From Plantibacter elymi (nom. nud.) (lineage in GTDB: Bacteria > Actinomycetota > Actinomycetes > Actinomycetales > Microbacteriaceae): 64,000 nt of DNA. The notes under the pieces are model-generated. The model was given only the letters and a program-made list of their open reading frames with translations, had not been told where the DNA came from and searched no databases. Shown piece after piece: positions 32,907-41,349 of this stretch. Numbering within the stretch: the stretch's first letter is position 1; every line of letters starts with the position of its first letter. The DNA lies in contig NZ_FXWJ01000003.1 in assembly GCF_900177795.1 (NCBI RefSeq), forward strand, positions 310,001 through 374,000, written 5' to 3'. A program made the position numbers and the translations under genes.

Positions 32907-33992
32907 CTATTCCTGGACGTCGGCACCACGCTGGGCGGCGATCCACTCCTGCAGTGCGGCGACGCCTCGCGTGACGTCCCAGGCGGGGGCCCAGTCGAGA
33001 CCGGCGAGCGAGTCCTCGATGCTGCACTCGGCGTGCCGGACGTCGCCGTCGCGGTACATGCCGTTGACCACCGGAGCCGGAGCGTCGTGGTAGGCGGCGA
33101 TCGCCTGGGCGAGCTCGAGGATCGTGGTGCCGACACCGGACCCGATGTCGAACCGCGACACGTCCGCCGCGGGCCCGGCCGTGATGACGGCTCGGAAGGA
33201 TTCGGCGATGTCGTCGATGAACACGAAGTCGCGGACGATCCGGCCGTCCTCGTAGACCTGGATGGTGCCGCCGTCCATGGCGAGCTGGGAGAACAGGGAC
33301 ACGATGCCCGTGTAGGAGTTGATGAGCGACTGGCCAGGACCGTACACGTTCTGCAGTCGCAGGACGGTCAGCTTGGCGTCATGGGCGGCCGACCAGGCGG
33401 ACAGGATGTGCTCCTGGGCGAGCTTGGTCGCTCCGTAGACGCTCGTGGGGGCCGGCATCGTCACGGCGGCTCGGCTCGGCAACGGCTTCGCTGCCGGGAA
33501 GTCCCACTCGCCCCGCTCGAACTGGGCGTGCGAACGCTGTCCCGGCTCGAAGACGGTGCCGTCCTCACGCTGCCATTGGCCCTCGCCGTAGACGGCGCGA
33601 CTCGACGAGAGGACGAAGTGCGCGGGCACCTGACCCGCACGCCCCAGGGCGTCCAGCATCTCCGTCGTGCCGACGACGTTGGCCTCGGCGTGACTCGTCG
33701 CCGCGTGGAGCGACTGCGCCGTGCCGGTCTCAGCAGCGAGGTGCACGATGACGTCGGGCCGGACGTCGGCGAGCAGCGCGTCCCACGCCGCGGCGTCGGT
33801 GACGTCGCCGACGACGAGTTCAGCCGCCTCATGGAGGTCCGCCGGGCGCTCCGCGCTCGGGTGCACCTGCGGGTGCAGGTTGTCGATGACGACCCAGCGC
33901 TCCGCGGTCGCAGCCAGCTTGTGCGAGAGTGCGCAGCCGATGAAGCCGGCGCCTCCCGTCACGAGAACGGTCCCGAGGGTTGATGCAGTCAC
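32907..33992 (-). CDS. NAD-dependent sugar-nucleotide epimerase, dTDP-L-rhamnose 4-epimerase-like
   Basis: This 361-residue extended SDR has VLVTGGAGFIGCALSHKL at the N-terminus, VIDNLHPQVHP, HLAAETGTAQSLHA, SSSRAVYGEG, and the catalytic YGATK. The DNL-x-PQVH segment is one I associate with dTDP-L-rhamnose 4-epimerases, which make dTDP-6-deoxy-L-talose; a long insert with EFERG-like sequence before YGATK also fits that group. Other UDP-sugar epimerase activities remain possible. It overlaps the upstream acyltransferase gene by four bases and precedes a flippase. Confidence 0.7.
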   Translation of the reverse strand: MTASTLGTVLVTGGAGFIGCALSHKLAATAERWVVIDNLHPQVHPSAERPADLHEAAELVVGDVTDAAAWDALLADVRPDVIVHLAAETGTAQSLHAATSHAEANVVGTTEMLDALGRAGQVPAHFVLSSSRAVYGEGQWQREDGTVFEPGQRSHAQFERGEWDFPAAKPLPSRAAVTMPAPTSVYGATKLAQEHILSAWSAAHDAKLTVLRLQNVYGPGQSLINSYTGIVSLFSQLAMDGGTIQVYEDGRIVRDFVFIDDIAESFRAVITAGPAADVSRFDIGSGVGTTILELAQAIAAYHDAPAPVVNGMYRDGDVRHAECSIEDSLAGLDWAPAWDVTRGVAALQEWIAAQRGADVQE

Positions 33993-35218
33993 GAAGCGGT
34001 GTCCTTAGCTGTAGGCGAGTCGACATTCGATGGTACTGGACGAGTCCGTGGCGAGAGGAAGGCGATGCCTCGGCCCGGCCCACGGTCCTTCAACGCCATC
34101 GCCCGCTTCTCGACGATGTGCCAGCTCAACCAGGCGCACCCTGCGGTGACGACGATCGTGAGCGCGACCCAGGCCCAGTAGCCGAGCAGGTGCCAGCCGA
34201 GGAACGCGGTGAACTGCTGCACGAGGAAGCCGTACACGTACATGCCATAGGAGTAGTCGTTCTTCGCGCCGATCCACTGGACGCGCTTGGGCAGTCGAGC
34301 CGCGAGCCAGAGGACGAAGTAGGCGTAGGCCGGATACCCCAGGAAGAACCACCCGCCGGTGAAGAGCGTGACGACCATCACGACACCGCACGCCGCGCCG
34401 ATCCAGTCGTTCAGCGGGATCCTCCGCGAGTACATGGCGAGTGTCGACCCGATGAGGAAGACGAGCGTCAGGGTGATCTTGAACCGGTCGGCGAAGTAGG
34501 GCAGGTACGTCTGCACCGTGAGCGGAGACAGGGTGTGCACGACCAACAGGAGGTAAAAGACCCCGGCGAGCGCCGGCACGACCCACTTCGCCCGGCGGAG
34601 GGCGCCGGTCACGAGCAGGATGGCGATGAGGAGGTAGCAGGACCACTCGTAGACCAGCGTCCACAGTGAACCGTTGAACACGCTCTGCCCACCCAGTGAC
34701 CGACCATAGGGAGTGGTCTGCGCGAAGATGTCGGAGATGCCGTACTGCCGCATGATCAGGTCGGCGTTCAGCAGCACGTAGGTGATCGGCTGACCACCGA
34801 CGTAGGAGCGGAGGGTGTTGCCCGCCAGCACCCACGCGATCGGACCGACGACGAGTGCGCCGACGATCAGCACCGTCCAGAACGCCGGGAAGATCCTGAG
34901 GGCCCGCCGCCAGAGGAACTGCACGATGTCGGCCGACGCGCCACTCTTGGCGATCAGGTACCCGCTGACGGCGAAGAACCCGGCGACGGCGATGCCGCCG
35001 ATCGTGTCCTGACCTCGGCTGAGGTGCAGCAACGGGTCCTCGCCCCAGCCTCCCGTCGGGAATGCGTGGGAGAAGATGACGGCGGACGCGAGCACCAGGC
35101 GGATGACGCCGAGCGAGTTGCGGTGGCCGGCGAGACCCTCGCTGAGCGAGACCCACGTCCCGCGCGTGCCACGAGGCCGAGGCGGCTGATCGAACGGTAC
35201 GTTCGTCGTCGACGTCAT
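33989..35218 (-). CDS. Acyltransferase family 3 (OafA/WecH-like) membrane protein
   Basis: This 409-residue protein has about ten hydrophobic segments. Acyltransferase-3 features are VIRLVLASAVIFSHAFPTGG with the conserved histidine in the first helix, GFFAVSGYLIAKS, FLWRRALRIFPAFW with the conserved arginines, and SLWTLVYEWSCYLL. Such proteins move acyl (often acetyl) groups across the membrane to modify polysaccharide. The coupled epimerase suggests that the acylated residue could be 6-deoxytalose or rhamnose. A TAGTCT box lies about 34 nt upstream. Confidence 0.88.
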   Translation of the reverse strand: MTSTTNVPFDQPPRPRGTRGTWVSLSEGLAGHRNSLGVIRLVLASAVIFSHAFPTGGWGEDPLLHLSRGQDTIGGIAVAGFFAVSGYLIAKSGASADIVQFLWRRALRIFPAFWTVLIVGALVVGPIAWVLAGNTLRSYVGGQPITYVLLNADLIMRQYGISDIFAQTTPYGRSLGGQSVFNGSLWTLVYEWSCYLLIAILLVTGALRRAKWVVPALAGVFYLLLVVHTLSPLTVQTYLPYFADRFKITLTLVFLIGSTLAMYSRRIPLNDWIGAACGVVMVVTLFTGGWFFLGYPAYAYFVLWLAARLPKRVQWIGAKNDYSYGMYVYGFLVQQFTAFLGWHLLGYWAWVALTIVVTAGCAWLSWHIVEKRAMALKDRGPGRGIAFLSPRTRPVPSNVDSPTAKDTAS

Positions 35219-35251
35219 GCGGTCCGATCGGTTGCACGGGAGGGTCGACCC

Positions 35252-35257
35252 AGACTA
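35252..35257 (-). promoter_or_regulatory. -10 box upstream of acyltransferase gene
   Basis: TAGTCT on the minus strand lies 33 nt before the ATG at 35218. The rest of the 231-bp gap 35219-35449 holds the repeat at 35290 and no convincing gene. Confidence 0.4.
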
Positions 35258-35289
35258 CCGCGCACCTGTCGGGTATCCCGGCGTTCCAC

Positions 35290-35331
35290 GCACGCGCCAG
35301 TAGACCGACCGGCGAACGAACGGCATCGACG
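35290..35331 (+). repeat. 42-bp direct repeat, copy 1 (orphan promoter-like copy)
   Basis: These 42 bp match 36438-36479 at 38 positions. The shared core contains CCAGTAGAC followed by GACCGGCGAACGAACGGC. Copy 1 has TAGACC where copy 2 has the -10-like TAGACT. No convincing plus-strand gene follows copy 1, so it may be the remnant of a duplicated 5' region. Confidence 0.7.
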
Positions 35332-35449
35332 ACTCTTCCGGGCGGCTCCGACCATGGAGCCATCACACGTCGACGAGCAGGACAGCCGCCCCGTCTCGAC
35401 GCGTGAGTCGGCGCCTCCCGGCGGTCTGAAGCTTCCGGAATCGCCGCGG

Positions 35450-36346
35450 TCAGATCACGTGGGTGCGGCGACGGGTGCGGACGCGTCGCGACCACCCTGC
35501 GGCGGCCATGACGACTCCTCCGAGGCCCACCAGGACGAGTCCGAACGGCGATGCCTCGAAACCGGTGTCGGGAAGGCGGGGTACACCGCCATCCGATCCG
35601 GCATCCGGCAACGCCGCCGACGCCGGCCCGGCCTCGACCGTGAACGTGTGGGCGACCGGGCTCGAGATGCCGCCCTCCTGCTCCTCCGTCACGCTGACCT
35701 CGTGATCTCCAGGACCGACCGCGGTGTCGAACCGCAGTTGGAAGAGTCCCTCGGCGTTCGGTGTCGCCTCGGCGGTCTGCGGGACGCCGTCCAGGACCGC
35801 GCGGATGATCGACCCCTGGGCCGCGAACCCGGCGACCTCGACGGGAGCTTCACTCAGCGGGAAGACGTGCTTGTCGACGGGTGAGAGGATCCGAGGCGGG
35901 AAGTACAGCGAGAACGACAGGAACGCGGGCTCGGACGTCTCGGTGCCGACGGTCTGCGTGGCACTGAAGTCGTACTCGTTCGACGGGAACAGGGGCGGGA
36001 TGAACGGGACCGACCAGGTTCCGTCGGGCTGGACGACGGCCGTCCTCGTGCCTCCGCCGTCGAGCGCGATCGTCGCTCCCGGAACACCCGTGCCGAAGAT
36101 GCCGTACAGAACACCGGGTATGCGCTCGCCGTCGTCAGGAGAGGTGAACACGGGCGGCTGCAGCGCTGCGGCCGGGGCCACCTCCTCCGGTGTCACCGGC
36201 GGCACGTCGACGACGGATCGAGCCGTCGCGGACACCGGCGAGAGACCGGCCGGCGCGAGCACACTCGCCCCCGCGAGAACGAGCACGATGACTCCGTACC
36301 GGTGCTTCCCGTGCAGCAGCGATCTGCGCGAATTCCCCATCGACAT
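35450..36346 (-). CDS. LPXTG-anchored cell-wall surface protein
   Basis: This 298-residue exported protein has an N-terminal signal sequence (basic GKHRYG, then hydrophobic VIVLVLAGASVLAPAG, cleavage likely after VSATA near residue 41). Its body is of beta-sandwich type with Ig-like repeated strands (for example PPVFTSPDDGERIPG and PPRILSPVDKHVFPL at equivalent positions). The C-terminal sorting signal is LPDTG at residues 258-262, then a hydrophobic span and an RRVRTRRR tail. Sortase would attach it to peptidoglycan. The start at 36346 follows GGGGGGA. Two Ig-like modules might bind the surface polymer. A TACTAT box lies 29 nt upstream. Confidence 0.88.
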   Translation of the reverse strand: MSMGNSRRSLLHGKHRYGVIVLVLAGASVLAPAGLSPVSATARSVVDVPPVTPEEVAPAAALQPPVFTSPDDGERIPGVLYGIFGTGVPGATIALDGGGTRTAVVQPDGTWSVPFIPPLFPSNEYDFSATQTVGTETSEPAFLSFSLYFPPRILSPVDKHVFPLSEAPVEVAGFAAQGSIIRAVLDGVPQTAEATPNAEGLFQLRFDTAVGPGDHEVSVTEEQEGGISSPVAHTFTVEAGPASAALPDAGSDGGVPRLPDTGFEASPFGLVLVGLGGVVMAAAGWSRRVRTRRRTHVI

Positions 36347-36375
36347 GGTCGTCCCCCCAAGTAATTCGATGGCTG

Positions 36376-36381
36376 ATAGTA
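36376..36381 (-). promoter_or_regulatory. -10 box upstream of LPXTG protein gene
   Basis: TACTAT on the minus strand lies 29 nt before the ATG at 36346. Confidence 0.4.
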
Positions 36382-36437
36382 GCGTGTCTCCTCGCCCGAC
36401 GGGTCGAACGCTGCCGTTCCGCGCACACGCCCGTGGC

Positions 36438-36479
36438 GCACACGCCAGTAGACTGACCGGCGAACGAACGGCGGCGACG
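36438..36479 (+). repeat. 42-bp direct repeat, copy 2 (5' region of DUF2142 gene)
   Basis: This is the partner of 35290-35331, with four mismatches. It lies 29 bp before the ATG at 36509 and contains TAGACT at 36449-36454, a good -10 hexamer. It is therefore probably the promoter/leader start of the DUF2142 gene. Confidence 0.7.
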
Positions 36480-36508
36480 CCCAGCATTCCGATTGGACCA
36501 TTCCGCGC

Positions 36509-38071
36509 ATGGCAGCTCCAGCTCCGACCGTCGGCCCGACTCGATGGGAACGACGGCGGTGGGTCACCTTCGTCATCGCGTTCCTCGCGGTCCTCGCCCC
36601 CATGTCCCTCTGGGCGCTGGCGTCACCCATCGGCTCGGTGCCGGACGAGCCATCCCACGCGATCCGAGCCGCCGCGGTCGCGCGCGGAGAGTTCGCGTCC
36701 ATCCCGTGGCCTGAGAACCCGGGTCTGGCCGAGGCCACCGTGCCGGAGAACATCGCCAACGCGCACGCACTCGCGTGCTTCGCCTTCAAGAGCGAGACGA
36801 CGACGGCAGACTGCCAATACCCGATACGGGACCGCAGCGAGAAGCTCGTGACCACCGGATCGTCCGCCGGCGCCAACAGTCCGCTCTTCTACGCCATCGT
36901 CGGCTGGCCCTCCCTGCTCGTCGACGGTGACGCGGTCTTCTACGCCATGCGCCTGGCCGGCGCCGTGGTCTCAGCGCTCGCACTGGCCGCGATGTTCATG
37001 CAGTTGACCCTCCTCCCGCGTTGGCGCTGGGCGGTCACCGGGGCGGTCGTCGGCATCACGCCGATGGTCCTCTACCTCGGCGGATCCATCAACCCGAACG
37101 GTGTCGAGGTGGCAGCCGCCGGCGGGCTCTTCGCGACCCTCGTCGCGATGACGAGGGGGACGGCCCGCGGTCGGCTCCTCTGGGAACAGGCGATCCTCGC
37201 GCTGGTCACGGCGATCCTCCTCATGAGCACGCGCAGCATCTCGCTCCTGTGGATCGCGATCATCCTCGGCGTGGCGATCTTCCTCGGAACCCGGGGTCGG
37301 ACGTTCCAGCTCCTCCGGTCACCGCAGGGCATCACCCTCCTGATCGCCACCGCCGCAATCGGCCTGGCGACCGTCGCCTGGTACCTGAACCCACCCGCGC
37401 TCGAGGGCGAGCCGGCCTCGAGCGTGGGCCTCGTCAGTTACGCCTTCGCAGCAGGTTCGATCCTGCTCCGGTCCTTCGACTGGGTGCTCGGGATGATCGG
37501 CCTGTTCGGATGGGTCGACACTCCCGCCCCCTCCGCCACGGTGTTCGCCTGGAGCACGGCACTCGTCGCGATGCTCGGCGTCTCCGTCGTCTGGGGTCGT
37601 CGCCGGACGACCATGGCCTCGTGGGCACTGGTCGTCGTCTGTCTGCTCGTGCCTGCCGCCGTCACGATCTCGGTGTACGCGCAGTACGGGTACATCTGGC
37701 AGGGCCGCTACATGCTGGCGATGCTGATCTGCTTGCTGATCTGCGCCGGGCTCGCACTCGACGACGCATCGCGGGAGGCCGATCGCCTGACGACTCGGCT
37801 GATCACCGGTGGGTTCGCCGCACTCGCCATCGGTCACCTCTTCGCGTTCGTCTTCGCGATGCAGCGCTTCGCCGTCGGATCGGCTATCGACTTCGGGGAG
37901 TTCTTCTTCGCCCCGAAGTGGCAGCCTCCCCTCGGGTGGCAGACGCTTGCGATGCTCTTCGCGCTCGTCCTCGTCGTCGACGTCCTCCTCGCGCGCCGGC
38001 TGTTCCGCGCCGCGCCGACCGCCGAACCGGCAGCGGTCCTCGAGGACGCGAGCACGGAGGCCCCGGCTTAG
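36509..38071 (+). CDS. DUF2142 membrane protein (GT-C-like), copy A
   Basis: This 520-residue protein has about twelve hydrophobic segments. It shows the DUF2142 pattern: an early extracytoplasmic loop with PIGSVPDEPSHAIRAAAVARG, a GGSINPNGVEVAAAGG segment and YGYIWQGRYMLAML late in the protein. The acidic residue pair in the first loop recalls GT-C transferases using polyprenyl-phosphate sugars. It probably adds a sugar outside the membrane. It is a paralog of 42398-43978 on the opposite strand. Its stop overlaps the convergent LpxA-like gene by four bases. Confidence 0.83.
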   Translation: MAAPAPTVGPTRWERRRWVTFVIAFLAVLAPMSLWALASPIGSVPDEPSHAIRAAAVARGEFASIPWPENPGLAEATVPENIANAHALACFAFKSETTTADCQYPIRDRSEKLVTTGSSAGANSPLFYAIVGWPSLLVDGDAVFYAMRLAGAVVSALALAAMFMQLTLLPRWRWAVTGAVVGITPMVLYLGGSINPNGVEVAAAGGLFATLVAMTRGTARGRLLWEQAILALVTAILLMSTRSISLLWIAIILGVAIFLGTRGRTFQLLRSPQGITLLIATAAIGLATVAWYLNPPALEGEPASSVGLVSYAFAAGSILLRSFDWVLGMIGLFGWVDTPAPSATVFAWSTALVAMLGVSVVWGRRRTTMASWALVVVCLLVPAAVTISVYAQYGYIWQGRYMLAMLICLLICAGLALDDASREADRLTTRLITGGFAALAIGHLFAFVFAMQRFAVGSAIDFGEFFFAPKWQPPLGWQTLAMLFALVLVVDVLLARRLFRAAPTAEPAAVLEDASTEAPA

Positions 38072-38730
38072 ATCGGATCGCGCCCCTCGACGACCGACGA
38101 GCCGAGCGCGTCCGCGAACCGTTCGCGCAGGCTCTCGATCTGCTCGACGGACAGTCCGGCAGCCTCGGCCCCGCGTCGATTGACGTCGCGGACGCGAGCA
38201 GGACTTCCGTACGCCTTCGCGTACGCCGGGACATCGCGCGTGACGACCGCCCCCATGCCCACCATCGCGCCGGCGCCGATCGTCCGGCGCTGATGGACGA
38301 GTGCCCCCAGCCCGATGTTGGCACCGTCGCCGACGACGACGTGGCCGGCCAGCCGGACGCCACCCGCGACCGTCACCGCTCGAGCGAGCTGCACGTCGTG
38401 CGCGACGTAGGCCTGGTTCATGATGAAGGCGTCGTCGCCGACGGTCGTCGCACGCTGCCATCCCTGATGGATCTGAGCCTGCTCCCGCACGACGGTGCGG
38501 TCACCGATGACCACTCCGGCTGGACGTGCTGCACCGGTGCGCGACTCATCGCGACCGGCATGCGGGAAGTCGCGTACCTCGGGAGGTGCACCGATGATCG
38601 CCCCACTCCCGATGAAGTTCCCGTCGCCGATCACGACCGGTCCCGTGATCACGACGAACGCACCGATCACGTTGCCATCGCCCATCCTGATGTCGCCGTC
38701 GAGCACTGCGGTGGGGTGGATCGTGTTCAT
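38068..38730 (-). CDS. LpxA-like hexapeptide acyltransferase (sugar 3-N- or 3-O-acyl)
   Basis: This 220-residue left-handed beta-helix protein is more like LpxA than like the usual sugar N-acetyltransferases. Equivalents of E. coli LpxA residues are visible: His111 (for catalytic His125, in NQAYVAHDVQL), His130 (for His144, RLAGHVVVG), His146 (for His160, ALVHQRRTIG), and an RRG pair near the C-terminus. Tyr108 replaces His122, and the substrate loop near residues 49-60 is altered. The C-terminal helical part is shorter than in the 262-residue LpxA. With the divergent aminotransferase and dehydrogenase it would acylate a 3-amino sugar nucleotide. The start sits 6 nt after a TACACT box. Confidence 0.8.
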   Translation of the reverse strand: MNTIHPTAVLDGDIRMGDGNVIGAFVVITGPVVIGDGNFIGSGAIIGAPPEVRDFPHAGRDESRTGAARPAGVVIGDRTVVREQAQIHQGWQRATTVGDDAFIMNQAYVAHDVQLARAVTVAGGVRLAGHVVVGDGANIGLGALVHQRRTIGAGAMVGMGAVVTRDVPAYAKAYGSPARVRDVNRRGAEAAGLSVEQIESLRERFADALGSSVVEGRDPI

Positions 38731-38736
38731 GCGGCA

Positions 38737-38742
38737 AGTGTA
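38737..38742 (-). promoter_or_regulatory. -10 box of probable leaderless promoter, LpxA-like gene
   Basis: TACACT on the minus strand ends 6 nt before the ATG at 38730. Confidence 0.5.
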
Positions 38743-38822
38743 CGTCTGACCGGTCCGCTCGATCGGACGAGGTATCGTAGGGGTTGGGGGGCCGTCTCCC
38801 GCGCACGCAAGAACGAGGCAGC

Positions 38823-39926
38823 ATGATTCCAATCACCACCGTCCGGTTCGGAGCTGAAGAGGAACGACGGGTGGTCGAGGTCATCCGGTCGGGCAGCATC
38901 GCTCAAGGACCCGTCGTGGCCGAACTCGAGGACCGCTTCGCCCGGATGCACGACGCCCGGCACGCGATCGCGGTGAACAACGGCACCACCGCCCTCATCG
39001 CAGCGCTCCAGGTCCTCGACCTCCGTCCTGGCGACGAGGTCATCACCTCGCCGTTCACGTTCGTGGCGACCATCAACGCCATCCTCCAGACCGGGGCGAC
39101 CGTGCGATTCGCCGACATCCACGACACCGACTTCGGGCTCGATGCGACGTCCGTCGCCGGGCTCATCTCCGACCGCACCCGCGTGATCATGCCGGTCCAC
39201 CTGTACGGCCAGATGGTCGACATGGCGCCGTTGGCCGAGCTCGCCACGGCGAACGACCTCGTGATCGTGGAGGACTCGGCACAGTCGCATGGCGCGCGGT
39301 ACCGCGGACGCGCCGCCGGGAGCTTCGGACTCGGCACGTTCTCGTTCTACGCGACGAAGAACATCACGACCGCTGAGGGTGGCATGATCACGACGGACGA
39401 CGACGCGCTCGCGGACCGTCTGCGCGTCCTCCGCAACCAGGGCATGCGCGCCCGCTACGAGTACGTCACCGTGGGCAACAACTTCCGGCTCACCGACCTC
39501 CATGCCGCGTTGGCGATCCCGCAACTCGACCGCTACGACGAGACCGTGCGGCTTCGCCGAGCGAACGCGGCGGCCCTCACCGCAGGTCTCGCCGACGTTC
39601 CCGGCATCAGGACCCCGGCGACCTTCGCCGACCGCGACCATGTCTGGCATCAGTACACCGTCCGCGTGACCGACGAATCAGCGACGACGCGCGACGACTT
39701 CCCGGCCGCGCTCGCCGAGCGTGGCGTCGGGAGCGGCATCTACTACCCGAAACTCATCCTCGACTACGACGCGTATCGAGGACGCCCTGATGTCGCCGAG
39801 GACTCGACCCCGACGGCGGCCACGGTCGCTGCGCAGGCGCTGTCCTTGCCCGTGCACACCGAGCTCTCGCCCGAGGATCTCGACACGATCATCGACGCCG
39901 TGCGTGACGTGGCGGCGGGTCGCTGA
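38823..39926 (+). CDS. DegT/DnrJ/EryC1-family sugar aminotransferase (GnnB/WlbC-like)
   Basis: This 367-residue PLP enzyme has the full aminotransferase set: NNGTTALIAAL for phosphate binding, the pyridine-ring aspartate in EDSAQSHGA (Asp151), and the Schiff-base Lys179 in FYATKNITTAEGG. Together with the coupled Gfo/Idh/MocA dehydrogenase it fits the GnnA/GnnB or WlbA/WlbC logic, in which C3 is oxidised to a ketone and then aminated to give a UDP-3-amino sugar. The start ATG 38823 follows AACGAGGCAGC. Its stop shares one base with the next start (TGATG), so the two are coupled. Confidence 0.88.
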   Translation: MIPITTVRFGAEEERRVVEVIRSGSIAQGPVVAELEDRFARMHDARHAIAVNNGTTALIAALQVLDLRPGDEVITSPFTFVATINAILQTGATVRFADIHDTDFGLDATSVAGLISDRTRVIMPVHLYGQMVDMAPLAELATANDLVIVEDSAQSHGARYRGRAAGSFGLGTFSFYATKNITTAEGGMITTDDDALADRLRVLRNQGMRARYEYVTVGNNFRLTDLHAALAIPQLDRYDETVRLRRANAAALTAGLADVPGIRTPATFADRDHVWHQYTVRVTDESATTRDDFPAALAERGVGSGIYYPKLILDYDAYRGRPDVAEDSTPTAATVAAQALSLPVHTELSPEDLDTIIDAVRDVAAGR

Positions 39927-40894
39927 TGGGCGCGCGGAAACGATTCGTCGTCGTCGGTGCGGGAATGATGGGCACCAATCACGCGAGGGTGGTCGCTCAA
40001 TCGGAGTCTGCCGAGCTCGCGGTCCTCGTCGACCCACGCAGCGACGTCGGTACACGACTCGCCGAGCAGCATGGCGCGAGCTGGGCGCCGGAACTCCCCT
40101 CGCTCGACGGGATCGACGGCGTCATCGTCGCAGCAGCGACCGAGGCCCATCATGAACTCGCGATGCAGGTGCTCGCGGCAGGGGTCCCGCTCCTGATCGA
40201 GAAGCCCATCGCGGCCGGGATCGAGCACTCCCGAGAAGTGGTCGCGACGGCGGAGGCGAACGACATCCCACTCATGTGCGGACTCCTCGAGCGCTTCAAT
40301 CCGGCGGTGCTCACCGCCCGCTCCTTCATCGAGACTCCGATCCACATCTCGGCCATCCGGCACTCTCCCTACGCCCCCCGGATCCGCACCGGGGTCGCCT
40401 GGGACCTGCTCGTGCACGATGTCGACCTCGCGATCGTGTTCGCCGGCGGGGTACCGGAGACGGTGTCCTCGACGCTCGGGCACTTCCATCCGTCTTCCCT
40501 CGCCGACGCGGAGGACGTCGCGGAGACCATCCTCGGCTTCGACACGGGTGCGATCGCCCACATCTCCGCCAGCCGGATGGGACAGAAGAAGATCCGGCAG
40601 GTGTCGGTTTCTGAGCGCGAGCGACTGATCGAGATCGATCTCCTCCGCCGCGACGTGACGGTGTACCGTCATGTCTCCGAGGACCTCGTGGCGGGCGCTC
40701 ATCGCGGCTACCGGCAGCAGACGGTCATCGAGATCCCCGAGATGGTCACGAGTGTCGAACCGCTCACGGCACAGTTCGCGCACTTCTGCGGCATCATCGA
40801 CGGCTCGATCGATGCCGGCAAGGAGCGACGAAGCCTCCTCCCCGCCCACGAGGTGATCGCGAAGGTCCTCGACTCCGCTCCGGCGATGGCGTGA
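39926..40894 (+). CDS. Gfo/Idh/MocA-family sugar-nucleotide dehydrogenase (GnnA/WlbA-like)
   Basis: This 322-residue NAD(P)-dependent oxidoreductase has the Rossmann motif VVVGAGMMGTNHARVV, the lysine of LLIEKPIAAG, and the LLVHDVDLAIVFAGG segment with the family His/Asp. It would oxidise the 3-hydroxyl of a UDP-N-acetylhexosamine (or its uronate), supplying the keto sugar for the aminotransferase encoded just before it. It is translationally coupled on both sides, TGATG upstream and GTGA downstream, so four genes form one operon. Confidence 0.87.
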   Translation: MGARKRFVVVGAGMMGTNHARVVAQSESAELAVLVDPRSDVGTRLAEQHGASWAPELPSLDGIDGVIVAAATEAHHELAMQVLAAGVPLLIEKPIAAGIEHSREVVATAEANDIPLMCGLLERFNPAVLTARSFIETPIHISAIRHSPYAPRIRTGVAWDLLVHDVDLAIVFAGGVPETVSSTLGHFHPSSLADAEDVAETILGFDTGAIAHISASRMGQKKIRQVSVSERERLIEIDLLRRDVTVYRHVSEDLVAGAHRGYRQQTVIEIPEMVTSVEPLTAQFAHFCGIIDGSIDAGKERRSLLPAHEVIAKVLDSAPAMA

Positions 40895-41346
40895 CCTCGC
40901 CGACACCCGGGCGCCGCGGACGCGTCCGCGGGCTGCTCTGGAACAGCGGTGTGCGCTATCTGCTGGTAGGTGGATCGGCGTTCCTCGTGGACCTCGGCAT
41001 GTTGGCCCTGTTCTACAACGTGTTCGGCTGGACCCTGTGGATCGCGACCACGGTCGCCTTCCTGTTGAGCTTCGTCTACACCTACTCGATGCAGCGTGTC
41101 TTCGCGTTCGGGTCGAGCGCACCGCAGGGTGCAGCCCTCATCAAGTACGCTGCTCTCGTCGCGTTCAACACGATCGCCACAGCGTCCATCGTGTCACTCA
41201 TCGACACCACGTTCGCCGGCTGGATCGGCGGCAAGATCGTCGCCACCGTCGCCACGACGGTGTGGAACTACTTCATCTACCGGTACTGGGTGTTCGCCCA
41301 CCGGACTGAGACACCGACCGGGCCCGCCGGTCTCCAGGAGGAATAG
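40891..41346 (+). CDS. GtrA-family membrane protein
   Basis: This 151-residue protein has four hydrophobic segments and GtrA features: GVRYLLVGGSAFLVDLGMLALFY at the N-terminus and ATTVWNYFIYRYWVFAH at the C-terminus. GtrA proteins are thought to flip polyprenyl-phosphate-linked single sugars to the outer face. It starts at GTG 40891 within the stop of the dehydrogenase gene and is followed 3 nt later by a GT2 gene, the classical GtrA/GtrB pairing. Confidence 0.88.
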   Translation: MTSPTPGRRGRVRGLLWNSGVRYLLVGGSAFLVDLGMLALFYNVFGWTLWIATTVAFLLSFVYTYSMQRVFAFGSSAPQGAALIKYAALVAFNTIATASIVSLIDTTFAGWIGGKIVATVATTVWNYFIYRYWVFAHRTETPTGPAGLQEE

Positions 41347-41349
41347 ACC

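Noticed and set aside
32907-33992. Assignment of this SDR as the missing RmlB
   Set aside because: It has the DNL-x-PQVH segment I associate with rhamnose 4-epimerases and lacks the dehydratase-type Asp-Glu pair expected of RmlB near the active site, as far as can be judged by eye.
35343-35884. Plus-strand open frame after the orphan repeat copy
   Set aside because: Its sequence is low-complexity and mostly antisense to the LPXTG gene; no domain or ribosome site.
38068-38730. Lipid A biosynthesis (true LpxA)
   Set aside because: No lpxB, lpxC or lpxD-like genes are seen, the host appears Gram-positive, and the adjacent genes point to sugar-nucleotide modification.
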